DNA of 57,909 bases from Maricaulis alexandrii (GCF_005871165.1 NZ_SWKP01000012.1:1-57909); one strand, 5' to 3'. Shown: positions 19,072-28,101, counted from the first letter of the stretch. The notes: generated from the sequence alone by a model not told the origin. Program-made: numbers and translations.

Positions 19072-19102
19072 CAAAAAAGAAAGGGCGGCCGAAGCCACCC
19101 TT
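19072..19102 (-). terminator. Rho-independent terminator with UUCG loop
   Basis: Read on the minus strand, AAGGGTGGC, the tetraloop TTCG and GCCGCCCTT form a 9-bp stem with one G-U pair, followed by TCTTTTTTG. It closes the transcription unit of the 33-residue copy 2 gene, whose stop lies about 70 bases upstream. Confidence 0.9.
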
Positions 19103-19169
19103 GCTGCAGACTGTGTCTGGCGGCGATCCGCCCGGTGACGGGCCGCGATTTTCGGGACCGGGTTGGGCC

Positions 19170-19271
19170 CTATCCGGCCAGGGCCGACAGGATGATCATG
19201 GCGGCGCCAAAGAAACCGATCACGAAGAGGGTATTGAAGGCGCTGGAGATCTGGGTCTGGTTGCGAGTCAT
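19170..19271 (-). CDS. 33-residue membrane protein, copy 2
   Basis: Also too short for routine ORF calling. The 33 residues start MTRNQTQISSAFNTLFVIGF and have one membrane helix from about residue 11 to the end. The ribosome binding site AAGGAGA is 6-7 bases before the ATG. It shares about half its residues with copy 1, with the NxLFVxGxFGA core conserved in register. Upstream on the minus strand TTGTGC and TATGCT are 16 bases apart, a possible promoter. A dedicated terminator follows, so the gene appears monocistronic. Confidence 0.75.
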   Translation of the reverse strand: MTRNQTQISSAFNTLFVIGFFGAAMIILSALAG

Positions 19272-19446
19272 GGGAGTCTCCTTTCAATCGGGCTCAGCAG
19301 TATTTCGCATGTGCAGCATACTGCGAATGGTGCGGTGCACAATTTGCAGAAACGGATACCGGGTATGAATTTCCGGGCAGGCGCGTGGCGCGGGTCTTGA
19401 AGCCATTCCGCTTGCGTCCTGCGGGGCAGGGCCTTATCGAGCCGCC

Positions 19447-19845
19447 ATGACCAATCTTTTGCTGATCGGCGCCGGGGGCGCACTGGGTGCCATCTCGCGC
19501 CATCTGGTCGGACGCGCCGCCCTGCGCTGGCTTGGACCGGACATGCCACTGGGTCTGCCCTGGGGCACGCTGGCCGCCAATGTCCTGGGCGGGCTGTGCA
19601 TGGGTCTCCTCGTCGGTTGGCTGGCCCTGTCGGGCCGGGGCTCGCTGGATCATGATATCCGCCTGTTCGGGGCTGTGGGATTACTGGGCGGGTTCACGAC
19701 CTTCTCCGCCTTTTCGCTGGAACTGGCGCAAATGGTGGAACGCAAGCAGGTTACGCTCGCTTTCTCCTATGCTGCCGGATCGGTGCTTCTGTGTCTGGCC
19801 GCAGTTTTCCTCGGCCTGTTTGTCATGCGAAAGGTGCTGGCATGA
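19447..19845 (+). CDS. crcB: Fluoride-specific ion channel CrcB/Fluc
   Basis: Inner-membrane dimeric channel that exports fluoride. The 132 residues contain four hydrophobic helices, the N-terminal GAGGALGAISRHLVG with the conserved Gly-Arg features, GTLAANVLGG with the pore Asn, and the signature GGFTTFSAFS. No fluoride riboswitch is recognisable upstream. Its stop overlaps the start of the pseudouridine synthase gene (ATGA), an arrangement seen in other alphaproteobacteria. Confidence 0.94.
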   Translation: MTNLLLIGAGGALGAISRHLVGRAALRWLGPDMPLGLPWGTLAANVLGGLCMGLLVGWLALSGRGSLDHDIRLFGAVGLLGGFTTFSAFSLELAQMVERKQVTLAFSYAAGSVLLCLAAVFLGLFVMRKVLA

Positions 19846-20834
19846 GTGGTGTTCAGACCCTCCGGGTCGAGCCGTCCGAGGACGGGTCCCGCCTGGACCG
19901 CTGGTTCAAGCGGCGCTTTCCCCATGTCTCGGCCATCATGGTCCAGAAGCTCTGCCGCAAGGGTCAGATCCGGGTCGATGGCGGCCGGGTGAAGGGGGAT
20001 AGCCGGGTCACAGCCGGCCAGGAAATCCGGGTTCCGCCTTTGCCCGAGCCCAGCGAACGCAAGCCCAAGCCGCGCCTGTCGGACGAGGATATCGATTATG
20101 TCCGCTCCCTCGTCATCTATGAGGATGCCGAGCTGATCGCCTTCAACAAGCCTGCCGGTCTGGCCGTGCAGGGCGGGTCCAAGACCACGCGACACCTGGA
20201 CGGTCTGCTGGATGCGTTCGGCGAGGGGCTGGAGCGCCCGCGCCTCGTTCACCGGCTCGACAAGGATACGTCCGGTGTCGTGATTGTCGGCAAAGGGCCG
20301 AAGGCGACGGCGAAACTGGCCAAGGCTTTCCAGTCCCACAAGACCAAGAAAACCTATTGGGCCATCGCCCTGGGTGTGCCCAAGCCGAAAATGGGTGAGA
20401 TCAAGGGCTTCATGAAGAAGGCCGCGGGGGCGGGCGCCGATTCAGAGCGCGAGACCATGGTCGCGGCCCGCCATGGCGATGAGGGCGCCAGCCATGCCCT
20501 GACCCGCTATGTCGTGGTCACCGAGGCCGGTCAGAAAGCGTCCTGGGTGGCGCTGCGACCGGTGACGGGCCGGACCCACCAGCTGCGCGTCCATCTCGCT
20601 GCCATGGGCCATGCCATTCTCGGCGACCGCAAATACACCTGCGACCGTGAAGCCCCGGAAGACCTCGACCGCCGCCTCTGCCTGCATGCCCGCCGTCTGG
20701 AAATCCCGCGCGAGGGCAAGAAGCCGCTGGTCCTCACAGCGGACCTGCCGCGCCAGACCCAGAAGATTTTCGACACGCTGGGCTTCTTCGCGAACGAGAT
20801 CGACGAAGCGGCAGCGGAAGAGGATCTGGCTTAG
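19842..20834 (+). CDS. rluC: RluC/RluD-family 23S rRNA pseudouridine synthase
   Basis: Isomerises specific uridines of 23S rRNA. The 330 residues have an N-terminal S4 domain (about 14-70: RLDRWFKRRFP...RVTAGQEIRVP) and the catalytic domain with VHRLDKDTSGVVIVGKG, in which Asp140 is the expected nucleophile. RTHQLRVHLAAMGHAILGD is the second family motif. The RluC label is the usual one for this gene next to crcB and hat-family neighbours; RluD cannot be excluded. Its last codons overlap the convergent gene by four bases. Confidence 0.9.
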   Translation: MSGVQTLRVEPSEDGSRLDRWFKRRFPHVSAIMVQKLCRKGQIRVDGGRVKGDSRVTAGQEIRVPPLPEPSERKPKPRLSDEDIDYVRSLVIYEDAELIAFNKPAGLAVQGGSKTTRHLDGLLDAFGEGLERPRLVHRLDKDTSGVVIVGKGPKATAKLAKAFQSHKTKKTYWAIALGVPKPKMGEIKGFMKKAAGAGADSERETMVAARHGDEGASHALTRYVVVTEAGQKASWVALRPVTGRTHQLRVHLAAMGHAILGDRKYTCDREAPEDLDRRLCLHARRLEIPREGKKPLVLTADLPRQTQKIFDTLGFFANEIDEAAAEEDLA

Positions 20835-21295
20835 TCGGTGGGAAGCACGAATACGGCTTGAGCGCTTTCTGCGAGTTCGGTCAGGTGTGATCTCACACAC
20901 TCGGCGTCATCTTGATTGATGACTCTTACGGACGTGAAGGGCCCGCGAGCGGCATTGCGCACGAATGGCTCTCGAGCATCAGCCGTCATTCTGAGAACAA
21001 TTAAGCTATCGGTTTCAGGTGAGCTGATTTGATCCTGACCCGTGAAATATCCGGACCATCCGACGTCCCACACAGTGTCAGCGTCGCACGCCTCAAGTCT
21101 TACTGTGTAGAGCGTGCTATCGATGCCATGCGCTTGGTTAACGATGCGAAATTCACCCGCTGTGGCGGGGAAGGCAAACCCGCCGAGGATGAAGCCGGTC
21201 GCGGGGCGAACGGCACGCTTGTCAGGTTGCAGCAGGATTGCCGTTGCAGTGGCGCCCAATAGGGTGCCTGCGACCAGAGAAACGACTACCTTCAT
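20831..21295 (-). CDS. Hypothetical protein with N-terminal anchor
   Basis: The product has 154 residues and a hydrophobic N-terminus (MKVVVSLVAGTLLGATATAI) that could be a signal or an anchor. The rest is soluble, with two cysteines (EACDAD, DDAECVRSH) that might pair in the periplasm. No family was recognised. Codon choice includes more AT-rich codons than neighbours, which may mean recent acquisition. GGAAG stands very close to the ATG. It lies downstream of the DUF1244 gene on the same strand. Confidence 0.6.
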   Translation of the reverse strand: MKVVVSLVAGTLLGATATAILLQPDKRAVRPATGFILGGFAFPATAGEFRIVNQAHGIDSTLYTVRLEACDADTVWDVGWSGYFTGQDQISSPETDSLIVLRMTADAREPFVRNAARGPFTSVRVINQDDAECVRSHLTELAESAQAVFVLPTD

Positions 21296-21348
21296 CTTCC
21301 ACTCTTTTCGTCCGTCAGTGTGTCCAGCTCAGCGCCGAAGATGGGCAA

Positions 21349-21663
21349 TTATTTGGCCACCTGCTTCGCCTTGAAGGCCGCAATCTTTTCCGGGCTGGCT
21401 TCGGCTTGGTGTTTCGATTTCCACTCGGCGTAGGGCATGCCGTAGACGCGTTCACGGCCTTCTTCCCTGGACACCTCCAGACCGCGTTCGGCGGCGGCTT
21501 CGCTCCACCAGTCGCCCAGGCAGTTGCGGCAGAAATCGGCCAGCAGCATGAGATCGATGTTCTGGACCTCCTTGTGGGCATCCAGATGCGCCAGGAGGCG
21601 GCGGAAGGCGGCGGCGTCCAGTTCGGTTCGCTGGGCGTCGGTCAGGTCGGTGGGGGCAGTCAT
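21349..21663 (-). CDS. DUF1244-family protein
   Basis: Small cytoplasmic protein of unknown function found widely in proteobacteria. The 104 residues contain the family signature EVQNIDLMLLADFCRNCLGD and VYGMPYAEWKSKHQAEAS. The FCRNC pair of cysteines could bind metal. ATG 21663 is preferred because CCGGAG stands 9 bases upstream; a GTG two codons earlier is possible. It is divergent from the HAD gene. Confidence 0.88.
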   Translation of the reverse strand: MTAPTDLTDAQRTELDAAAFRRLLAHLDAHKEVQNIDLMLLADFCRNCLGDWWSEAAAERGLEVSREEGRERVYGMPYAEWKSKHQAEASPEKIAAFKAKQVAK

Positions 21664-21772
21664 GGACACAAACTCCGGTTTGGCAGGGGCGCATAGCTAG
21701 CATGCCGCGCCCCCGTCTTGCCAAGCGGCAGGCAGGCTTCTATCTCGCGGTCAGACCCCGAACGGAGACGCC

Positions 21773-22468
21773 ATGTCCGCCCCGCTGAAACTCGCTGTCT
21801 GGGATATTGACGGCACGCTGATCGACAGCCGCAAGGTGATCCAGCAAGCCATGGAACGGGCCTTTGCCCGTGCCGGCCTGCCGCCGATCGAGTATGACCG
21901 CACTCGCACGATTGTCGGATTGGAGCTCTCCGAGGCCATCACCCGCTTGGCGCCGCCGGACTATCCGGCCGAGCACATCATGCAGCTGGCGACCTATTAC
22001 AAGGAAGCCTTCGTCGAGCAGCGCGCCGAGAAGGGGTTTGACGAGCCACTCTATGAGGGCGCTCTGGAAACAGTGGAGCGGCTGGCCGATGAAGGCTGGC
22101 TGCTGGGCGTGGCGACCGGCAAGGCCCGGCGGGGGCTGGACATCGTCTTTGGCCATCATGATCTGCACCGCCTGTTCGACACGCTGCATACGGTGGATGG
22201 CGGACCGGGCAAGCCGCATCCGCGCATGGTGCTGGATGCGATGCGCGAGACCGGCACCGACCCGCACCAGGTCGTCATGATCGGCGATACGCGCTTCGAC
22301 ATGGAAATGGGCCGCAATGCCGGGGTGCATGCGCTGGGCGTCAGCTGGGGCTTCCACACCGAGGACGAGATCCGCGAGGGCGGAGCTCATTCCATCCATC
22401 ATGATTTTGACGGGCTGAATGCCGCGCTGGACGCCTTCGGGGCTTCCGTGGAAGGACGGGTCGCATGA
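21773..22468 (+). CDS. HAD-superfamily hydrolase (phosphoglycolate phosphatase-like)
   Basis: Cytoplasmic Mg-dependent phosphatase. The 231 residues show motif I DIDGTLIDS (Asp11, Asp13), motif II VATGK, motif III GKPHPRM and motif IV VMIGDTRFDMEMG, with an alpha-helical cap between residues 20 and 90. The substrate cannot be inferred; the family includes phosphoglycolate and pyrophosphate phosphatases. The ATGA overlap with the ATP12 gene suggests an operon. ACGGAGACGCC precedes the start. Confidence 0.9.
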   Translation: MSAPLKLAVWDIDGTLIDSRKVIQQAMERAFARAGLPPIEYDRTRTIVGLELSEAITRLAPPDYPAEHIMQLATYYKEAFVEQRAEKGFDEPLYEGALETVERLADEGWLLGVATGKARRGLDIVFGHHDLHRLFDTLHTVDGGPGKPHPRMVLDAMRETGTDPHQVVMIGDTRFDMEMGRNAGVHALGVSWGFHTEDEIREGGAHSIHHDFDGLNAALDAFGASVEGRVA

Positions 22469-23232
22469 GCGAGAAATACGAAACCAAGCCCGGCGTGCGC
22501 CTGCCCAAGCCGGAAGATGCCCGCCCGAAACGTTTCTATGAAACCGTGTCGGTGGAGCCGACGGAGACCGGCTTCGCCGTGCGCCTGGACGGGCGGCCGG
22601 TGAAGACCCCGGCCAAGATGCCGCTGGAAGTGCCGACCGAAGCGCTGGCCCGCCTCATCGCGGCGGAGTGGGACGTGCAGGGGGAACGGATCGATGCCCC
22701 CTCCATGCCGACGACCCGCCTCTGCTTTGTCGCCCTGGACCGGATGGGTGAAAGCCTGGAGGCCACCGTGGCGGAAGTGACCCGCTATGCGGCGACGGAC
22801 CTGTTGTGCTTCCGTGCGCCGGACCCGGCCGAACTGGTCGCCGCCCAGGCCGCTGCCTGGGATCCGCTGCTGAAATGGGCGGACGAGACACTCGGGGCGC
22901 ACTTCGTGCCGGCGACCGGCGTGCTGCCGGTCGACCAGGACCCGGTCGCCCTGCAGCGTGTCATGGCCAAGGCCGGCGAGCAGGACAAATGGCGTCTCAC
23001 CGCACTGGCCCATACAACGGCTGTATGCGGTTCTGCCATTCTCGGCCTGGCGCTGCTGGAGGGCGAGATTGATGGCGAGCAGGCCTTTGCCCTGTCCTCC
23101 GTCGACGAGGCTTTCCAGGCCAGCCAGTGGGGCGAGGACAGCGAAGCGGCCGAGCGTCTGGCCCTGCTCAAGGGCGAATTGCAGGCGGTCGATGCCATGC
23201 TGCGCGCTTTGGACGCGCCTGCCGCGGTTTGA
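22465..23232 (+). CDS. ATP12-family F1-ATPase assembly chaperone
   Basis: Predicted chaperone for the F1 alpha subunit, like mitochondrial Atp12. The 255 residues have KRFYETVSVEPTETGFAVRL with LDGRPVKTPAKMPLEVPTEA, the AEWDVQGERIDAPSMPTTRL motif, and DLLCFRAPDPAELVAAQ. This family is mostly alphaproteobacterial and mitochondrial, which supports the taxonomic reading. It is coupled to the HAD gene by a four-base overlap. Confidence 0.92.
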   Translation: MSEKYETKPGVRLPKPEDARPKRFYETVSVEPTETGFAVRLDGRPVKTPAKMPLEVPTEALARLIAAEWDVQGERIDAPSMPTTRLCFVALDRMGESLEATVAEVTRYAATDLLCFRAPDPAELVAAQAAAWDPLLKWADETLGAHFVPATGVLPVDQDPVALQRVMAKAGEQDKWRLTALAHTTAVCGSAILGLALLEGEIDGEQAFALSSVDEAFQASQWGEDSEAAERLALLKGELQAVDAMLRALDAPAAV

Positions 23233-23286
23233 AGCTTCGGCCAGCTGCGTTAGATTGCGCCGCATAAACTGATCGGAGTGGATGTG

Positions 23287-23976
23287 ATGGCTGAAACCGT
23301 CGCCAAGGACACCGCGGCTGAAACGCCCAAGGCCGGCAAGACTGGACCGGGGGGCATGCTGGATTTCGACGCGCTGCGGTCAGCCCGCCTGCGCACCGAG
23401 CCCTACAATTATTTCGTCGCCGAGGGTGCGCTGTCCGAAACCGAGGCAGCCGATATCCGCCGCGACTATCCGGCCATCAACAAGCCGGGCTATCTGCCGC
23501 TCTCCAAGCTGGAAGCCACAGGCGAATTCCAGCGTCTGATGGACGATCTCAATTCCGCCGAGCTGGCTGAAGTCCTGACCGAGAAATTCGGCGTCGATTT
23601 CACGCAGAAGCCGCGCATGATCACCGTGCGCCGCCTGTCGCAGCTGTCCGACGGTCCGATCCACAATGATTCGAAATCGAAAATCCTGACCATGCTGACC
23701 TATCTCAATGCCGAGTGGGACGGTACGGGCGCCGGCTGCATCCGCGTGCTCAATGGGCCGAAGGATTTCGAGGATTTCACCGAGGAAGTGCCGCCGCTGG
23801 CCGGCTATGTCTTCGCCTTCCTGCGCGATGACCATTCCTGGCACGGCCATCTGCCCTTCGAGGGCGAGCGCTATGTGGTGCAGACGACCTTCCTGACCTC
23901 CCAGGAAGAGCTCGACCGCAAGGAAAACCGCGGTGGCCTCCAGTATTTCCTCAAAAAGCTGAACCCGTTCCAGTAA
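23287..23976 (+). CDS. 2-oxoglutarate/Fe(II)-dependent oxygenase-like protein
   Basis: The product has 229 residues with a double-stranded beta-helix dioxygenase signature: IHNDSKS (His126, Asp128), SWHGHLP (His186 or His188) and ERYVVQTTFL (Arg195 for 2-oxoglutarate). This is the pattern of the prolyl-4-hydroxylase-like group; the substrate is unknown. The N-terminal 20 residues are charged and low-complexity. ATG 23287 follows CGGAG at 8 bases; a GTG three codons upstream overlaps that site and is not used. Confidence 0.82.
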   Translation: MAETVAKDTAAETPKAGKTGPGGMLDFDALRSARLRTEPYNYFVAEGALSETEAADIRRDYPAINKPGYLPLSKLEATGEFQRLMDDLNSAELAEVLTEKFGVDFTQKPRMITVRRLSQLSDGPIHNDSKSKILTMLTYLNAEWDGTGAGCIRVLNGPKDFEDFTEEVPPLAGYVFAFLRDDHSWHGHLPFEGERYVVQTTFLTSQEELDRKENRGGLQYFLKKLNPFQ

Positions 23977-24113
23977 ACGAACAGCTTTCCGGTCCGCCAA
24001 TCCGGACGGCCCTGAACGGGCAGTACCGGCGGTTTGTTCCGGTTCGAGACTGTTTGGTCTTGTGACACTGCACGCTTGCGCTAACCTGTTGCCAGCCAGC
24101 AAGGGGGGATATC

Positions 24114-24653
24114 ATGCGCGCAATCTGGGCAGTGGGGATTATCTGGTTTTCCTTGGCCGCCATGGCCGAAGGTCAGGCCTATCAGGCCGGGCTCTATGAT
24201 GGACGGTCCGTGCCGGGCTGGACCTATTCGGAGGCCGGGACGCAATCGGCCAATCTGCCAACCTGGTATCCCACTGACGGATCCCAGACCCGGGATGGGG
24301 CCAATTGCAATGTCGGCACGGCCGCGGTGAGCGGGACCGCCGCCCAGTGGAACGAATATTTCGCCTCGGTTACCCCGCAGAGCTTCGTGCAGCAATTGCG
24401 CGCCAACGGCACGGATGCCACGCAGGGCTATCTTACCGAGATTGTGACGCTCAATGGCCGCCCGGCTATGCGCAATCTGCTCGCGGTTAATGCCGGCGAT
24501 CAGCAGATGGAATTCATGATCCTGTCGATCAGCGGCGCAGACCAGCTGGTAACGGTGACCTGCACGGCTCTGAGCGGTCAGCTTCTGCCGCGGCTGACGC
24601 AATTCTACAGTTTCGCCGAGGGGCTGACTGTGTATACGGCGGCCCCGCGCTGA
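24114..24653 (+). CDS. Hypothetical secreted protein
   Basis: The product has 179 residues, with a signal peptide (MRAIWAVGIIWFSLAAMAEG, cleavage near residue 20-22). The mature part contains two cysteines (GANCNVGT and TVTCTALSG), aromatic residues and a beta-rich look. No family was recognised. AAGGGGGG lies upstream, so the start is solid. The next gene is convergent, three bases away. Confidence 0.7.
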   Translation: MRAIWAVGIIWFSLAAMAEGQAYQAGLYDGRSVPGWTYSEAGTQSANLPTWYPTDGSQTRDGANCNVGTAAVSGTAAQWNEYFASVTPQSFVQQLRANGTDATQGYLTEIVTLNGRPAMRNLLAVNAGDQQMEFMILSISGADQLVTVTCTALSGQLLPRLTQFYSFAEGLTVYTAAPR

Positions 24654-24656
24654 GCC

Positions 24657-25748
24657 TCACAAGGCGTGCACACTGGCCCATTTGTCGATCCGGCGGATCG
24701 CCTTGCCCGGCCAGGCGGACGCCCGGCCCAGGGGCAGGGCCTGGGCCATCCGATCCAGGCCGCGGCCCAAGGCGACGACGGCCTGGGTGACGGACGGCCG
24801 ATGGACCTGGCCGGAGACCACGCCGAAACCGGCATTGCCGAGACGGCGTTTGAAGTCGTAATCCCCCGGACCCATGTGGATCTGGGTGAGCCCGTCCTCG
24901 CTGAGCGTCCGGGCCATTTCGCAATAAAGCGACAGTCCCGGTCCGAGATTGGCGTGGTCCGGCCAGAAGACCGGAAACCAGTAATGCAGCACGGTTTGCG
25001 AGCGCATGCCGAAATGGGCCGCGGCCAGCTGGCCATCAATTTCCAGCGTCGAGAGCAGTCCGGAAAATTCCGGTTCGCGGGTATCGAACAGGTCCAGGAT
25101 CGCGGCCTGCACCCAGGGGGCGACGAAAATGTCCAGGGCCCGGGTCCGGCGATATTGCTCGCGCTTGGCTTCGACCAGGGCTTGCAGCGCTTCGGGGCGC
25201 CGGTCATCGATCCGGAAAACCACGTCGGCATCCAGCTTGTCCAGCTTGCGCAGGCGGGCCCGAATATTCCGCATCGCCTTGGCATCCGCGGCGGCGCATT
25301 CGGCCATGAAGCTGTCATAGCCGCGTGTCAGATCGGACACCCAGGATATCTCCGGCGGGCCATCACAATGCTTCAGGAAAGCGGTCTGGTCAGCGAGGGC
25401 GCCATGAAAGGCAAAGACCCCGAAACCGGCACTCACCAAGGCGGCCTCCAGATCCAGCTCGGGCTGGTCGGTGATGAAGCCGTGATGATCACCCAGCGGT
25501 CCGCCGATCGGACGGGCCACGCCGGAGCGGGACAGGTGCAGGGGCAGGAAACCGGCCAGCGTTCCGTTCCGGGACACGACCAGAATGCGGGTATCGGCCC
25601 GGTGCATGGCCATGATGTCCGTGAATTCAGGCGCAAAATAGGGGGAGGCCAGCGCGAAATTGCTGTCCCGCATGGCATTCCAGGCCGCGCGCTGACGGTC
25701 TGTCAGCTGGTCAGCCGTGATGATATCGGTTGATAGTGACGGCACCAT
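24657..25748 (-). CDS. GNAT-fold acetyltransferase of the BcsL/CelD type
   Basis: The product has 363 residues. The C-terminal half fits the acetyltransferase group once annotated as involved in cellulose biosynthesis (CelD/BcsL): [70 protein letters not shown]. The last motif, GxGDYxFK, is typical. The acyl acceptor is unknown; relatives act on polysaccharides or lipids. GGGAGC lies 12 bases before the ATG. Confidence 0.82.
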   Translation of the reverse strand: MVPSLSTDIITADQLTDRQRAAWNAMRDSNFALASPYFAPEFTDIMAMHRADTRILVVSRNGTLAGFLPLHLSRSGVARPIGGPLGDHHGFITDQPELDLEAALVSAGFGVFAFHGALADQTAFLKHCDGPPEISWVSDLTRGYDSFMAECAAADAKAMRNIRARLRKLDKLDADVVFRIDDRRPEALQALVEAKREQYRRTRALDIFVAPWVQAAILDLFDTREPEFSGLLSTLEIDGQLAAAHFGMRSQTVLHYWFPVFWPDHANLGPGLSLYCEMARTLSEDGLTQIHMGPGDYDFKRRLGNAGFGVVSGQVHRPSVTQAVVALGRGLDRMAQALPLGRASAWPGKAIRRIDKWASVHAL

Positions 25749-25894
25749 CTTGCCTTGCTCCCAATGCGTTCTCCTTGACCCGGCTGCAAAATCCGCGCCG
25801 GTTCCGGCCTATTAGCCGCACCCGTTTGATTGCCTGTGCGGCCCGGCCTCTGCTATCCGGTGATCACAAGACCAATTCCGGGAAGGATGCCGCC

Positions 25895-27427
25895 ATGAAA
25901 GACGTTCTCGAACAGCTTGAAGCCAAGCGCTCTGCGGCGCGTCTGGGCGGGGGTGCGGCGCGGATCGAGGCGCAGCATGCCAAGGGCAAGCTGACGGCGC
26001 GCGAGCGGATCGAGATGCTTCTGGACGAAGGCTCGTTCGAGGAATGGGACATGTTCGTGGAGCATCGCTGCACGGATTTCGGGATGCAGGACAAGAAGAT
26101 CCCGGGCGATGGCGTGGTCACCGGCCATGGCACGATCAATGGCCGCCTGGTCTATCTCTTCTCCAAGGACTTCACCGTGTTCGGCGGCTCGCTGTCGGAG
26201 ACCCATGCCCAGAAGATCGTGAAGATCCAGAAGGCCGCCATCCAGAACGGCGCGCCGATCATCGGCATTTTCGACGCCGGCGGCGCACGCATCCAGGAAG
26301 GCGTCGCCTCGCTGGGCGGGTATGCCGACATCTTCCTGCAGAACACGCTGGCGTCCGGTGTGGTGCCGCAGATCTCCATGATCATGGGCCCGTGCGCCGG
26401 CGGGGATGTCTATTCCCCGGCCATCACCGACTTCATCTTCATGGTGAAGGATACCTCCTACATGTATGTGACGGGTCCCGATGTGGTGAAGACGGTCACC
26501 AATGAGACGGTGACCCACGAGGAGCTCGGTGGCGCCTCCATCCATGCCAAGAAGTCCGGTGTCGCCGATGGGGCCTTCGAGAATGATCTGGAAGCGCTGG
26601 TTCAGATCCGCCGCCTGATCGACTTCCTGCCGCTCTCCAATCGCGAAACCCCGCCCAAACGTCCCAGCTATGACAATGCGGACCGTCAGGAACCCAGCCT
26701 GGACACGCTGGTCCCGTCCAACCCGAACAAGCCTTACGATATCAAGGAACTGATCGAGAAGGTCGCCGATGAGGGCGATTTCTTCGAGATCGCGCCGGAC
26801 TATGGCGCCAATATCGTCACCGGATTCGGGCGTCTGGATGGCCAGCCGGTCGGCTTCGTCGCCAACCAGCCCATGTCCCTGGCCGGCGTGCTCGACATCG
26901 ACGCCTCCCGCAAGGCGGGCCGCTTCGTGCGCTTCTGCGATGCCTTCAACATCCCGGTCGTCACCTTCGTGGACGTGCCCGGCTTCCTGCCCGGCACGAA
27001 GCAGGAATATGGCGGCCTCATCAAGCATGGCGCCAAGCTTCTCTTCGCCTATGCCGAAGCCACGGTTCCCAAACTCACCGTCATTACCCGCAAGGCCTAT
27101 GGCGGCGCCTATGACGTGATGAGCTCCAAGCATCTGCGCGGCGATGTGAACTATGCCTGGCCGACCGCCGAGATCGCGGTGATGGGCGCCAAGGGGGCCG
27201 CCGAGATCATCCACCGCAAGGATCTGGGCGATGAGGAGAAGATGGCCGCCCACACGAAGGAATATGAAGACCGTTTCGCCAACCCCTTCGTGGCCGCCGG
27301 CCGGGGCTATATCGACGACGTCATCATGCCCCACAACACCCGCAAACGCCTGATCTCAGCGCTCCGCACGCTGAAGAACAAGAAGGCGGAAAACCCCTGG
27401 AAGAAACACGACAATATTCCGCTTTAG
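25895..27427 (+). CDS. pccB: Propionyl-CoA carboxylase beta subunit
   Basis: Carboxyltransferase subunit that makes methylmalonyl-CoA from propionyl-CoA with PccA. The 510 residues start [20 protein letters not shown] and include [12 protein letters not shown], the N-half oxyanion stretch [34 protein letters not shown], and the C-half [17 protein letters not shown] with [15 protein letters not shown]. Start chosen at ATG 25895, after GGAAGG; the frame is open upstream without homology. The alpha subunit is 7 kb downstream rather than adjacent. Confidence 0.95.
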   Translation: MKDVLEQLEAKRSAARLGGGAARIEAQHAKGKLTARERIEMLLDEGSFEEWDMFVEHRCTDFGMQDKKIPGDGVVTGHGTINGRLVYLFSKDFTVFGGSLSETHAQKIVKIQKAAIQNGAPIIGIFDAGGARIQEGVASLGGYADIFLQNTLASGVVPQISMIMGPCAGGDVYSPAITDFIFMVKDTSYMYVTGPDVVKTVTNETVTHEELGGASIHAKKSGVADGAFENDLEALVQIRRLIDFLPLSNRETPPKRPSYDNADRQEPSLDTLVPSNPNKPYDIKELIEKVADEGDFFEIAPDYGANIVTGFGRLDGQPVGFVANQPMSLAGVLDIDASRKAGRFVRFCDAFNIPVVTFVDVPGFLPGTKQEYGGLIKHGAKLLFAYAEATVPKLTVITRKAYGGAYDVMSSKHLRGDVNYAWPTAEIAVMGAKGAAEIIHRKDLGDEEKMAAHTKEYEDRFANPFVAAGRGYIDDVIMPHNTRKRLISALRTLKNKKAENPWKKHDNIPL

Positions 27428-27451
27428 GGGGCAGTGCCGGCACCAAAAACG

Positions 27452-27546
27452 CCGTCATCCCCCAGCTAGCCCGGGGGACCTTGTCCCTCCGGTCCACAGG
27501 TTAGCTCAGCTCCCCCGGATGCCTTTCAGGCACCGTGGGATGACGG
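27452..27546. repeat. Inverted-repeat element after pccB
   Basis: CCGTCATCCC and GGGATGACGG stand as 10-base inverted ends about 95 bases apart. The interior contains CCCGGGGGACC. This is the look of dispersed REP-like elements common in alphaproteobacterial spacers. It starts 25 bases after the pccB stop. Confidence 0.55.
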
Positions 27547-27564
27547 GGCGGGTGCGTTGGCGGT

Positions 27565-27834
27565 TCAACCTCCCACCAAATCCTCCAGCACATCCCGCAC
27601 CGTCCAATCACCATTCATGGCGAGGGCCTCTTCCTCGCAATCCAGGCTTTGCGCCAGGCGGCAGTCCGGCAGGCGGTCCATCAGGCGTTCCGTCGTGGCG
27701 ATGGCTTTGGTGAACTGACCGGCTTGGGCCTGTTGGTGTATGACAGTGTGGAGGAGGTGCAGGGCGTCCTGTTCCCAGGCGAAGACCTGCATGTTGATGG
27801 GGGTGCGCGGGGATTTGTGGTGTTCGCGGGACAT
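27565..27834 (-). CDS. Hypothetical 89-residue protein
   Basis: Short, mostly helical, soluble product: FAWEQDALHLLHTVIHQQAQ, then AIATTERLMDRLPDCRLAQS and an acidic end (DWTVRDVLEDLVGG). No family was recognised. The ATG at 27834 has AGGAG at a good distance; an open reading stretch continues upstream through repeat sequence and is not likely coding. It lies between two repeat blocks in the pcc spacer. Confidence 0.6.
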   Translation of the reverse strand: MSREHHKSPRTPINMQVFAWEQDALHLLHTVIHQQAQAGQFTKAIATTERLMDRLPDCRLAQSLDCEEEALAMNGDWTVRDVLEDLVGG

Positions 27835-27847
27835 GTTGGCTCCTGAG

Positions 27848-27994
27848 TTTCTTCCCCATTTGATGGGGAAGTGGGCCGATGCGCAGCATCGGGTCGATGG
27901 GGCGGCGCGCAGCGCCGGGTTCAAGCAATGGTTTCCGGCTTCGCCGGCCCCTCCGTCCCTGCGGGACACCTCCCCATGGAATGGGGAGGAAAGA
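27848..27994. repeat. Nested-hairpin dispersed repeat, family 1, copy 1
   Basis: Starts with CTTCCCCATTTGATGGGGAAG, continues with hairpins CGATGCGCAGCATCG, GGCGCGCAGCGCC and CCGGCTTCGCCGG, and ends CTCCCCATGGAATGGGGAG. A second copy lies at 48231-48374 with the same order of hairpins and many identical blocks. The element begins 13 bases upstream of the hypothetical gene start. Confidence 0.8.
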
Positions 27995-28033
27995 GGTTCA
28001 GCTCCACAGGTTTTCACCTTGGAGGGATGAGAG

Positions 28034-28101
28034 GCGTGCGGGAGACCTGACGGGTCGGATTTCTTAGTGAGTGTGAGTGACCTGACAGGTCTCCCGCACG
28101 C
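28034..28101. repeat. Long imperfect inverted repeat (23-base arms)
   Basis: Left arm 28034-28056 and right arm 28079-28101 are complementary over 23 bases with two mismatches; the outer 16 (GCGTGCGGGAGACCTG) are perfect. The loop is 22 bases and AT-richer. No T run follows, so it is not a standard terminator. It lies in the 719-base non-coding stretch 27835-28553, together with the repeats on either side; 28102-28346 holds nothing else I can name. Confidence 0.75.

Noticed and set aside
19068-19400. Plus-strand open frame of 110 codons across the small-gene region
   Set aside because: It runs through a terminator and two better supported minus-strand small genes and has no ribosome binding site.
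19360-19446. Possible fluoride riboswitch before crcB
   Set aside because: The conserved GGNGATGG-type core and pseudoknot layout could not be found.
23977-24113. Terminator between the oxygenase and secreted-protein genes
   Set aside because: Only weak 5-bp stems without a T run.
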